A stretch of DNA of 64,000 nucleotides, taken from contig CATKSA010000071.1 of the NCBI GenBank assembly GCA_949775045.1, positions 1-64,000 of the forward strand, read 5' to 3'. The DNA comes from Metridium senile (Eukaryota; Cnidaria; Anthozoa; Actiniaria; Metridiidae). How positions within the stretch are numbered: position 1 is the stretch's first letter; the number at the start of each line of letters is the position of its first letter. Positions 24,372-34,757 of this stretch are shown here, piece by piece. The notes beneath the pieces are model-generated. The model made no database searches, was not told the DNA's origin, and saw only the letters and a list, made by a program, of their open reading frames with translations. The position numbers were made by a program, and so were the translations under genes.

Positions 24372-26502
24372 AGTCTACGTTCAATATCTATCTACGAAAG
24401 AAATTAAGACAATACTTTTTTCGTACTGAAGCTGTGAGCGCCAAAAACTGATTTCTTGAAGAACGGCTGTTGTACAAGGCTAAAATCTATTTATTCAGAA
24501 AGTTTAACTTGTTTGTAAGTGGAAAAGACTGATGAAAGTGGAGCCAAAGTGTTATTAACCCAAACCAAAAATTTGAATTGAAAATGAGGTTTAGGCCTTT
24601 ATCTGTTTATTTCCCATACCTTTTCTTTAAAAAATGCCCCAAAAAGCTGCATTCTAACACAAATTCAACAAAACATCTTTGTACAATTGAAAATACCGCT
24701 TAAACAGGCATGTTATCTTAGTACATTAGTTTCTAACTGTTTAAAGAGGTTTTTGAGCGTTAACCCAAAACGAAAATTGAGATTAAAACTCGTGCAAAAG
24801 TCTAGTTTATGGCGCTTTTTGCCAATATTGCTTGTCATTGAAAAAAATATCCTCTTAATCTGCTAATTTTAATACTTACTTACCTACTTATAGTATTTCA
24901 AATGTGTCGATTTGAATAGGAGAGAATGCCTAGCTCGGTGCGTTCTTTATTTGGAGAGCAATCAAAGATCTGCAACATGGAGGAATTAGGAAATCAGCAT
25001 ACATCAAACCATGGCCAAAACATTATACAATATATCAATACCTTATAATCGTAGGAGCTAATATGCTGTCCAGTATATACCGCGTATATAACTATTTAGT
25101 TCCTTCGCTATAGTAGAACGACTCGATTATAGTAACAAATCGCAAACGGTCATGATCATCACCGTGGCAAACTGCACTGATGTCTAGCTACAATACTGAC
25201 AATCGCTAGTGTTGGAATGAACGTACGTGCTTCGACATATCACTAAATAAACATACCTTCCTGGACTTTGGCCAGACAGAACGGCACCAATAGTGATTAA
25301 CAATAGAGTTTCCAGATAGATATCCTATCAGTGTTGTCGATCTAAACATTACAGGAGGTAAGTTGAAAGGATCCCGACATTTGTGGTGATTTTAACAAAT
25401 CGTTTGATAATTTAAACGATTAACAGATCATCAAATTACAAATCTAGTCCCCGTCCGGAAAAGAAATGACTGAAAGTTACTCCCGTTATTACGGACTCTC
25501 GCACACTTTGTTTGGTCCCAATCGCACGTTTTCATTGTTTAACTCTCGTTATATAATGGACGAGGGAAGGAAAAGCTGGAAAACAAACCCCACTTTTTTT
25601 TATTCAAACTACGTCTATGTTTTCTTCATAAACATGAGCAGTTTTTGTGAACAATAATCAGCAACTTGAACTGCAACATGTTTCTACAATGATCAAATAA
25701 AAATTTATAACAAAAAAATACAAAAAAATGATTGTCCACCCTACACACACACACCATACCATAGTCAATGAGCTAGGCTGTATATACGTCTTAAAAAAAT
25801 AACAATTGCCTAAAAAGGTCCCACTCTGAGAACGAGGCTGAAATATTGACTTCCCGCACTTTTTTCCCACCGCGAACACAGGAAACCCAACGATCACAGG
25901 ACAACCCCTCACAAGAAAAAAAAAATTATGCTTTAATTGAAGGATGACGGGCTGATTGAATGGATGAATGAGCTTGTTAGAATGATAATCATAAATAAAT
26001 TAGTGAATGAATCATTAATTGGCACAATAGACGGGGCTCACTAGAGTGATTTCCTGTACAGAGCAAAAAAGTTATGGAACCAATTAGACGATTCTTGTAA
26101 ACAGACAACAAATCTGAACTCTTTTAAAAAAAGAACTAAAAAACAAAGACAGTTTTTCCATAAATAGTACTATATAAATAGTACTATATGATACATCCAC
26201 CATTTTATATCTCGAAAAATATATTTTAACGCTCGAACTATCATGCTTTGTATTTTTTATATGCAAAATATCTATTCTTTGTGTAAATTATTCTTGAAAA
26301 ACCTTTTATAGGAAGTTTAATAAAATGTATGTATGTATGTATTTTCATTTGACCGTGCAAGAAAAACCACTATTTAGTTTGTACTTGTTGGTAAAGAACA
26401 AAAGAAAACAATAGATTCAGAGTGTAGTAACAACTATTAGTTTGCCAATTCTTTCATGGTCATATGAAAATCAATCTGTATCCGTAAAATAGTTTGCCAA
26501 TA
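24372..26502. other. AT-rich upstream region of the recombinase, with possible 5' UTR exons
   Basis: No long ORF. On the minus strand 24969-24884 is bounded by an acceptor (CATGTTGCAG) and a strong donor (AG|GTAAGT). A further donor (GGAAG|GTATGT) follows a candidate exon ending at 25257. Both could be noncoding 5' exons of the recombinase transcript; their position fits but the evidence is only splice motifs. The stretch at 24552-24585 is loosely repeated at 24762-24793. The 60-84 aa ORFs at 25466-25912 and 26084-26266 show no protein-like features. Confidence 0.4.
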
Positions 26503-26835
26503 CAGGATCTCGTCACGTGACATACACCCCCCCCCCCCCCCTAAAAAAAAAATTAGTTCTACTAAAAAAATTATTGCCATATTCAGAAAGAGCACATTAA
26601 AGTTAGTACTGTCGCTGAGTTTTAGCATTTCTTGATGTAATTGGAAATGTTTAATTTATCTTTTTTTTCAAAACTCGAAACTTAATTTAACAAAGAACGT
26701 ATGACTGGGACGCATGTAAAGTTTCGAGTTTTGAACAAAATCTAAATATTACATTAATTACATCTTTCTGAATATGCCAATAATTTTTTAGCAGAGCTAA
26801 TTTTTTTGGAATTTGTGTCACGTGACCAGATCCTG
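26503..26835. mobile_element. Foldback/MITE-like element, long imperfect inverted repeat
   Basis: The left arm starts CAGGATCTCGTCACGTGAC and the right arm ends GTCACGTGACCAGATCCTG. Matching inner blocks are ATTATTGCCATATTCAGAAAG against its complement, and AAAACTCGAAACTT (about 26671) against AAGTTTCGAGTTTT (about 26720). The arms are about 150 bp with gaps, including a poly-C run in the left arm that varies in length between the units. No coding capacity. Confidence 0.8.
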
Positions 26836-27588
26836 CAAAAGGCCTATTGTGATATAAATCAATTGCTCTCTTTCTCCGGGATCCCTGTCCGATTGATAAA
26901 TTTTGGCTTCTTGCGCTACAGCATCGTTTCCATAACTTTCTAGATTATTTATATATGTAGATAGTTAGACCACTCAGTGGGGTAGCAGAAAGCTTATTCA
27001 TATGCGCGGTTACGGCATATATCATCAAAGAATACCATCGTTTACGAGTTTCGATTACGAATTTTATTGAATAAACCATGATTATCATTAATATAATATT
27101 TCTTCTCTCTCGACGTTGAAGTGGGATCAGGATCACATCATCATGGTACTCCGACACCAGGTTTTGCTTCAGGATGAGTTTTTAGATATTTCCTAGATTG
27201 GCTGCTGAGACCCAACTGGACAAAGCATCAATCGGATAATTAATCGCCGTGCGCCCCTTCTCCTATTAGTAAAAGCAGTTCCGCCGGGCTTAAATCTAAG
27301 CCACACGAGCAGGCTAGGAGTTGGACGGCTTAGTTGTCAGAGGCTATGTTAATAGCACGCCTTGAGGAAAATTTATAAGACAATGGTTGCTTGTCTCCAA
27401 AGCCTCTCCTCGGCTATGACAACCTTGGAACCAATATGAGGATCATTATGGGGTCAACGTTACTAAAATTTAGTCGTAAGCGTTGAACTCAAGCTGACCG
27501 AAATCGTAATCATATCAAAATATTACCTGCATGCTGTCCGTGATTGTCATCACCCCATTGAGGCCCTCATATTCTCCCGGAGACAATG
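26836..27588. other. AT-rich spacer
   Basis: No gene, repeat or strong splice signal pair recognised. The 70 aa minus-strand ORF at 26945-27157 has no recognisable features. Confidence 0.45.
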
Positions 27589-27796
<208 letters not shown>

Positions 27797-28876
27797 TACT
27801 CCCCTCTCTCCATCAGTGCTCCTTTTTACGGGTATTTAAAGCTACTTAAAGCTACACGGAAAGGAAAGAAGTCGAAACAAACTGTGAGATAATGATTATG
27901 ATAATGACAATGATTACATGGTAATGATAATGAGTGTTAACCGGCAAATGTATATTTGAAATGTAATGATTTATGTTGTAATACAATGTCATAATAGAAT
28001 ATTAAACGTCTCCGGGGGCAATTATTATGATTATATTTATTACTGTAAATTGCGACAAGATATCAAAAAAGCTGAGACACGGTTTTCGACTTGAGGTTTT
28101 AATCAAACTTTAGTAGTTAGCGTGCTATGAGGAGTTAATGAACATCGGTCGCGAACGTCCCCTTTATACCTTAAGTCTGTTCTGAACTAATGGAAAAAGA
28201 ATGATAATGATGATGATGAGATTGAAAATGATATTATTTATAATGATAATGGTAATGTTAAAAGTCATAGTTATAGTTATACTGATGATGATGATGACGA
28301 TGACGACGATGAATATGATGATGATGACGACGATGATACTCCCCTCTCTCCATCAGTGCTCCTTTTTACGGGTATTTAAAGCTACTTAAAGCTACACAGA
28401 AAGGAAAGAAGTCGAAACAAACTGTGAGATAATGATTATGATAATGACAATGATTACATGGTAATGATAATGAGTGTTAACCGGCAAATGTATATTTGAA
28501 ATGTAATGATTCATGTTTGCTGAGAATTAAATAAGTGAAATGATTACATCAATGTCATAATAGAATATTAAACGTCGTCGGAGGCAATTATTATGATTAT
28601 ATTTGTTACTGTAAATTGCGACAAGATATCAAAAAAACTGAGACAAAACTTCAGTAGTTAGCGTGCTGTATGAGGAGTAATGAACATCGGTCGCAAACGT
28701 CCCCTTTATCATGTTTATACCTTAAGTCTGTTCTGAACTAATTTAAAAAGAATAATGATGATGATGAGATTGAAAATGATATTATTCATAATGATAATGG
28801 TAATGTTAAAAGTCATAGTTATAGTTATACTGATGATGACGATGATGATGATGATGACGATAATAATCTTGTTGAC
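27797..28876. repeat. 540 bp tandem duplication, unit 1 only
   Basis: Blocks 27797-28336 and 28337-28876 both begin ACTCCCCTCTCTCCATCAG and share about 540 bp, including a GAT-rich microsatellite at the end. Unit 2 has a single block, resembling the second one. This accounts for most of the length difference between the units. Confidence 0.9.
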
Positions 28877-29231
28877 AATGATGATAAGGGACGGACCGTC
28901 TGATTTTTGAGGGGGGCTGTCCCAAATTACCGAAAAAATCGAGCAAAGCCTTGAACCTATAACAAATAATCTAATAACAATAATAATAATAACAATAATC
29001 GTAATAGGCGATAATGATGATAATAAGAAGATAAACAACAACAACAATAATAATAATAATAATACAATATGAAGAAGAATGAGATTATTCAGTACGCTAT
29101 TCAGACGTATTGAGCGTCTATTCGATTCTTAATAATGTCATAACGGTTTATCCTTCATAAACTCGGATGGTATACATATAACTCTGTATTGATATTAATT
29201 GATTCGAATAGCAAAGAGAGAATATGTTTCT
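28877..29231. other. AT-rich, AATAAT/ATGATG-rich spacer
   Basis: Degenerate trinucleotide repeats on both sides of a short unique stretch. The 110 aa Ile-rich minus ORF is a repeat shadow. Confidence 0.5.
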
Positions 29232-29572
29232 TTAAAGGGGCACTTGGACCAAAATCAATGAAAATTGAAAATAAAAAAAATCTATATTGCAACAATGATA
29301 ACCATGAAGCAATTTTGCTTACATCAAAAAGACTGACACATAAAAATAGTCAAGGTTTTCTAACATTTAAATTTGGTATGTATGACGTCATACATACAAC
29401 CCTATTGTTCTTTGAGATTTTGAACCAAAATTTCTTTAGGTTAATGAGCTTTAGATGCAGAATTTGTAATGAAATTTGGTTAGTTTTCTGTCTACAATCA
29501 TTCTCATGTATGCATTGTCGCTTTCCAATTTATTTTAAATTTCTATTGTTTTTGGTCCAATTGGTACTTTAA
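29232..29572. mobile_element. MITE-like element with about 45 bp imperfect terminal inverted repeats
   Basis: The left end (TTAAAGGGGCACTTGGACC, then AAAATCAATG) is the imperfect reverse complement of the right end (GGTCCAATTGGTACTTTAA). Length is 341 bp. Near the middle, 29376-29397 is a perfect 22 bp palindrome with TGACGTCA at its centre. The 127 aa plus-strand ORF covers the element and does not start with ATG, so it is not a gene. Confidence 0.7.
29376..29397. other. 22 bp perfect palindrome centred on TGACGTCA
   Basis: GTATGTATGAC followed directly by its exact reverse complement. The core matches a CRE/bZIP site. It lies at the centre of a MITE-like element and may simply be part of its foldback. 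Confidence 0.6.
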
Positions 29573-29726
29573 TATTATACCTAGTATATTTAAACTGATA
29601 ACAGTAATAATAATAAACAGTAATGATAACAATAATAGTAATAAGCGATAATGATGATAATAAGAAGATAAACAACAACAATAATAACAACAACAATAAG
29701 AAGAATGAGATTATTTACTCGTACGC

Positions 29727-31845
29727 TTACTCGTCGTAGCGACGGCGTCGTGTTGAGCGTCTATTCTTAATGATGTCATAACGGTTTTTCCTACATAAAC
29801 TCGGATGGTAAACCGGACCGTCGCTGCTAAACGCACCACGCCTTTCTTCTCTTGCCCGGTAAAATTCCTGTAGGAGATCGTCGGTGACCAAATAGTTAAA
29901 CGTGGGGAAGGCAAAACCCGTGGACAAAGCACGACGAGCCAGCTCGAATCTCCCAAGCGTCGGTTGAAGATTTTCCTCCGTCATTTGGCTTTCATGATAG
30001 GCTCCTCTGATTTCGATGAGTAGTCTGCCGAATGGATCCACTGAAAAGCAATCAACCATGAGCACTGCGTTCTGGGGTGGTAAACCGCCAAGAACACGAC
30101 CAAGTTCCTGCAAAAGAAAATCGCGCCCTTCTTCCCAGTACGGTTGGGGGTATTCCGATGCTCTCACTTCGGCTGGTGTTGGGGCCTCCTGGGTATCGTA
30201 GCCAATGAGTCTACTTCGCACATCCGTACCAAGTGAAGCGGCAATCCTACCATACCAAGAAGTACTCTGGTACGCGTTTGGGTCTGTCGGGGGTGCATCA
30301 TTACTTCTAACGCCACAAAGTGCTTCCACGCGGGTCTTTGGCAAGCCATCTCCATCGCCTGGTCGTCGCATGGGGTACCTTAAAAAGAGTCTCACACACA
30401 AAGAATGCATATCCATTTGCGCCGCGATTATATTTCTAGGAACGCGACCGTCATTTGCAATTATGGCGTCTAAACTACAACCTACCCGTGGTATTTTTAG
30501 TATAGCTTCCGACCACGACATCCTGCTCAGCTCCAGAACTGGGTATCTGCACACGGTCCAAGACACTTTTAGGATAGATCGTAGATATGGAAGGCTCAGG
30601 CCAAGGTCATAGTTGTCTGCCAAGTCTTTGATGACATTGTAGGTGTTTTGGTCGACTCTTTTGCTGAATGCCTCAATCTGCCTGCCGATTTCCAAGTGCT
30701 GTAGAAAGGAATGCCTTGCGTCGTTGATCTCTGAGTTTTCTCTCATAGCTTTGGTCTTACGTGCCATTTCGTCCTCATCGGCGTCTATTGCCTTGACCAC
30801 AGTTGGAGCCCACTGGACATGATCTGCAAAAGAAAAAAACTGCAAAGATGCCAAAGCATTGTGTACTATACCCCTGTTAGCATCATCCTCGGCGCTGCCT
30901 CGAGGCTGTTCGTTTCTTCGCCTCCTCCTAGCTCTTAGTGGGGGTGCTGCTGTGGTACTGCTGGTGTCTGTGTCGCTAGCACTTTCCGTGTCCATATCAT
31001 CATTCTGAAATTGTCGAAAAGAAAAGCCTTAAAAGATTGATCATTGTTGTATCATGCTGTCGCCAAAAGGATATTAACCCCACCTGTTGCTCTGAAGGCT
31101 GCCCAACACGACTAGACATAGGTGTCGAACTTGTGCCGCTGGCCTGGAAACTCCTGTTCTTCAGTTGAGGAAGGACAAACGCAGATTCCACTTGCCTGAT
31201 CATGCAACTCTTTGCTCTTTCTGTCCGGCTTCTTTGACCTAAATCGAATAAAATCATCATTAATGCTGATTTGTACATCCCTGACATTTGAAAACCATAT
31301 GACAAATATAGACGAATAGCTGACGAATTCAAAAATGAATTAGATACTATCAACCAAACGTTAGTCGTGGTTCGTGGTTCGCACAGTTTGCCAAGTTTTT
31401 CCAAGCCACAAGAAAGAACGATATCACCCAAGCACTGCGATTTGAAATTGGATCTGCGGACGATGTACTGCAACTCCCAAAACGTTTTCCTTGCTGTCTG
31501 GACGATCTCCGCTCTGGTGGTCTGTCCGGGAAGGTTTTCCAGATTCCTCTCATCAGTCTCGTATCCGTGCTTGCTGAAGGTCGCCAGGGCAACAGGCTGG
31601 TTGTTCTCTCTGCAAAAAGCGATGACGGTCACTCTGTCAGGTCCGTTTACAGGCGGCTCGAAGATTTCGCCGACGGTGGCTTTGAAGGCCTTCATGTCTA
31701 GACGCGAGCGCTTTGCCTCATCAGAATCCAAAATACTCTCGAGATGCTTCCTGTCGCAGGTGGGGGGATGTTCGCCGTATACCTACAGACAATCGATTAA
31801 CAAATGAATGAAATGGACGGAAGGAACGAACGAATCAACTAATTT

Positions 31846-31900
<55 letters not shown>

Positions 31901-33142
31901 CATCCATCCATCCATCCATCCATCCATCCATCCATCCATCCATCCTGCACAGAATCCTGTTTTTGGAACCTCTTATAACTATGCACCCATTATGAACTCA
32001 ATAGCATGCACGAGTCACGCTAGATAGAGGGTCCTGAAGGGGTAAAATGGGAGCTGGGATTGGACTGGGAAAATGGGATTGGATGCACTGGGACTGGGAT
32101 TTACAAATAAAAGAACAATAGAAAATGGAAATGGGATTGAAAACTTGAGCAGAACTGATGGGGTTATGTGACTTTTGACTAGGACCTGGTCCAAATATAA
32201 ACTGGGGAAATCCCAACACCCCCCGCCCCCCCCCCCCCCCCCCCCCCAGCACACACACACACACACACTCTTGATAAAGCAGTTTGTATGCCATTCCGTT
32301 AAGTGTTGTTTGTTGCTCTTGTACACAAATCAATTTTGATAACCCAAATAATGAGAATTAACATTGAAAAAAAAAATACAGACGGAAAAATTAACAAACA
32401 TCCATAACAATAAATATAAGCGTTGAAAAAATATATATATGATCAGACAGATATTCAGGTAAGCGGATTGATACTGTGAAACTTCCTTAAATGGCCGGTT
32501 GAAACTGATTGCAGCAGATATACATTGCAATTTCATGTAAAACTCACACGGCAAACTATTTATCTCCTTGCATTAATAATTACAATAATAATAAATGAAT
32601 TACTTGTAACTGTGCCGCAGAGTTCGATTTTGCTCATCCGAAAGACATTCTTTCAGTTGAAACGTGAACATATAATAGACACGCCTTTAGTTTATTGTCA
32701 GAGTATAGAGCGGATTTCGTATGACTGCGCAAACAGCACGGACACAGCACGGTACAGTACAAATGAATTTAGAGAGTTTTTCTTGTGCCTATCAAAACAC
32801 CACAGTTTGGTTACGGCAGTGATTTCGAATGTCTTTATAGAAACTACGGCACGAAAACGGCACGGCACGGTCATGGCAAAAACTTCGAATCTTTTTATAT
32901 AAATTACGACACGGTCACGGCACGGTACGGTACGTTGCACAGTCATACGAAATCCGCATATAAAACACGGAGCTGTTCTTTACACCGTTAAAAACTCTCC
33001 ATTGAGAGTTATTCATTCAATTTAGACTTTTAAATTTAGCTTTTCATTCATGATGTTATGATAAAGGATTGGATGCGTTATCATTTCAACTTACCTCAAC
33101 CAAAAATGGACAATCTTTACTCGACGAATTCACAAACTCCAT
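29727..33142 (-). CDS. GNAT acetyltransferase-like and SNase-like fusion, three coding exons
   Basis: Predicted exons are 33142-33095, 31782-31084 and 31004-29727 on the minus strand; the product is about 674 aa. Intron 1 (1312 bp) has a GAG|GTAAGT donor and a GTCTGTAG acceptor. Intron 2 (79 bp) has a CAG|GTGGGG donor and a CTTTTCGACAATTTCAG acceptor. Both are phase 0, so two separate ORFs and a 16-residue first exon fuse in frame. The GNAT part is at about 34-195: an acetyl-CoA loop-like segment (FKSQCLGD, residues 129-136), then N168 and Y175 in [13 protein letters not shown], then MMI. The SNase part is at about 466-650: R514, D519 and E522 in [10 protein letters not shown]572 and R576 in DPFGRLL, then STGFAF and the [10 protein letters not shown] tail typical of the family. 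A DGDG at 466-468 may be the first metal motif. Basic tracts lie at about 273-279 and near the C terminus. Substrates are unknown. The middle ORF has no ATG at 31731 (TTG), supporting the upstream exon. Confidence 0.75.
31005..31083 (-). other. 79 bp phase-0 intron joining the two domains
   Basis: Unspliced, the GNAT frame runs to a stop just before the ATG of the nuclease ORF at 30995. Spliced, ...SEQQ continues as NDDMDTES in the same frame with no stop. The donor is not ideal (GTGGGG), but the acceptor has a good pyrimidine tract and CAG. If this intron is retained, the two domains would be separate products. Confidence 0.7.
31846..31944. repeat. (ATCA)n then (CATC)n microsatellite
   Basis: About 13 ATCA units followed by about 11 CATC units. 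Confidence 0.95.
32217..32268. repeat. Poly-C and CA dinucleotide tract
   Basis: A C-run with one G, then (CA)n. The C-run is much shorter in unit 2, a normal slippage or sequencing difference. Confidence 0.9.
32710..32957. mobile_element. MITE-like element, about 22 bp terminal inverted repeats
   Basis: GCGGATTTCGTATGACTGCGCA at the left is matched in inverse by the right end (TGCACAGTCATACGAAATCCGC), with one mismatch. The interior is rich in CACGGCACGGTACGG motifs in both orientations. Length is 248 bp. The 68, 82 and 125 aa ORFs here are shadows. Confidence 0.75.
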
Positions 33143-33144
33143 GT

Positions 33145-33267
33145 CGGATTCTATCTGAAAGTAAAGCGTTAGTACAAAAAGAAATGATTCAATAGATTGT
33201 GTGTTGTCCTCGTTCGGATTCTATCTGAAAGTGAAAGCGTTAGTACTGAAATGAAATGATTCAATAA
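33145..33267 (-). repeat. Duplicated acceptor region upstream of the GNAT-nuclease start
   Basis: GGATTCTATCTGAAAGT...AAAGCGTTAGTAC occurs twice, at about 33146-33175 and 33216-33246. On the minus strand each copy reads GTACTAACGCTTT...CTTTCAG. That is a consensus TACTAAC branch-point sequence and a 3' splice site. The nearer acceptor (ending 33155) would place a spliced 5' leader just 12 bases before the ATG. Confidence 0.6.
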
Positions 33268-33339
33268 GCTTGTTTTTTTTCCTCGTTTTTCACTCTCATC
33301 TGCGTAGTCAACTACCTAGATTATTGTAGAGCTATTGTT

Positions 33340-33990
33340 CTGCAATTACCCAGAATTCCAAGATGAAATTATACCATAATTCCATTCGGGAACCCTGTGT
33401 AAAACAAGTAGTCTGTAATTACCCACAATTCCAAGATGAAATTATACCATAATTCCATTAGGGAACCCTGTGTAAAACAAGTAGTCTGTAATTACCCAGA
33501 ATTCCAAGATGAAATTATACCATAATTCCATTAGGGAACCCTGTGTAAAACAAGTAGTCTGTAATTACCCACAATTCCAAGATGAAATTATACCATAATT
33601 CCATTAGGGAACCCTGTGTAAAACAAGTAGTCTGTAATTACCCACAATTCCAAGATGAAATTATACCATAATTCCATTAGGGAACCTGTGTAAAACAAGT
33701 AGTCTGTAATTACCCACAATTCCAAGATGAAATTATACCATAATTCCATTAGGGAACCCTGTGTAAAACAAGTAGTCTGTAATTACCCACAATTCCAAGA
33801 TGAAATTATACCATAATTCCATTAGGGAACCCTGTGTAAAACAAGTAGTCTGTAATTACCCACAATTCCAAGATGAAATTATACCATAATTCCATTAGGG
33901 AACCCTGTGTAAAACAAGTAGTCTGTAATTACCCACAATTCCAAGATGAAATTATACCATAATTCCATTCGGGAACCCTGTGTAAAACAA
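33340..33990. repeat. Nine tandem 73 bp repeats in the divergent spacer
   Basis: The period is 73 bp (phase positions 33411, 33484, 33557). Each copy holds the dyad AATTAT-ACC-ATAATT and ends CCCTGTGTAAAACAA. The array lies between the GNAT-nuclease start (minus) and the candidate first exon of the array transcript (plus), so it is a candidate enhancer or promoter array for both. Confidence 0.9.
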
Positions 33991-34165
33991 TAACACGTTG
34001 GGTTCAGTGTGTTTGATCGTACCGTCACGGTTTCTTTGCAAAAATTTTTTAACAGCAAATATGTGACCTGATACTTTATCGTCCTTTATCATTGGAAGTT
34101 ATTAATATCAATGTGAATTGTATAGTTAGTAAGCTGGAAATACTAAATATATCGATGTTCGTGGA

Positions 34166-34196
34166 ATGCCAAGATGGCGGACATGCTTGAATTCAG
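34166..34196 (+). other. Candidate first exon of the array transcript
   Basis: AAGATGGCGGAC (34171-34182) matches the YY1-type element common in metazoan first exons, and CAG|GTAAGC at 34197 is a strong donor. Two ATGs are present (34166 and 34174). The second, MADMLEF, stops within the next exon. The first stays open through the 62 bp edge exon. The 5' end is not defined by the sequence. Confidence 0.45.
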
Positions 34197-34599
34197 GTAA
34201 GCATTTAGATTCCAAGTCTATTTAGTATGTATTTTGTATAAATACGGTTAGTTTGTTAAAGTATATACTCGAAGGTATCTCTCTGTACACACACGTTGTG
34301 TAACTTGTAAAAGTGTTTCATTAACTTGATCTACAAGAATTGTCAATAAACGGAATGCCAATTCCTATTTTATATAATGTGTTCTAGTGTAATGGAATTA
34401 CGTTAGAAAATATTTTATGTTCTAATATATAATATAATATATATTAGTTGAACGTGATGATGTCCAACACTAGTTAATTCACATAATGAGAATCTTACAG
34501 TATGATCAATTTTGAACTGCATGTTTGTTTATACATATATTCGACAACTAGCTGGTTCAAAGTGGCCAGCTCTGATTTTAACTTGTCTTTTGCTTGCAG

Positions 34600-34661
34600 C
34601 GTCAATGGGTTTGGCCAGTCGCATGCCGTATAAATGGCACGTGTTTAAGCATATACGGCAG
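34600..34661 (+). other. 62 bp edge mini-exon, diverged relative of the satellite mini-exon
   Basis: It is bounded by acceptor TTTTGCTTGCAG and donor CAG|GTAAGG. It begins CGTCAATGGG, as the satellite mini-exon begins CGTCAATTGG, and shares GCATGCCGTA with it. Two of three frames are open. The 64 aa ORF that spans it reads through the intron boundaries and is a shadow. Confidence 0.55.
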
Positions 34662-34757
34662 GTAAGGATCACTGTGATTAATGGATATTATACTGTAGAC
34701 AGCTAGTTCTGTTTAGTAATAATTATGATATAGTGCAGTCTGTATTTTTGTTTTGGC

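Larger units (their letters stand above)
31783..33094 (-). other. Intron 1 of the GNAT-nuclease gene, repeat-filled
   Basis: The intron contains, from right to left in coordinates, a hairpin AACTCTC/GAGAGTT at about 32994-33011, a MITE (32710-32957), unremarkable AT-rich sequence with short meaningless ORFs, a C/CA tract (32217-32268) and tetranucleotide repeats (31846-31944). All are noncoding. Confidence 0.6.

Noticed and set aside
29189..29572. 127 aa plus-strand ORF
   Set aside because: It lies over a MITE with inverted ends and does not begin with ATG.
29711..29956. Short ORFs overlapping the nuclease and GNAT exons on either strand
   Set aside because: Shadows of the long coding exons in other frames, with no independent features.
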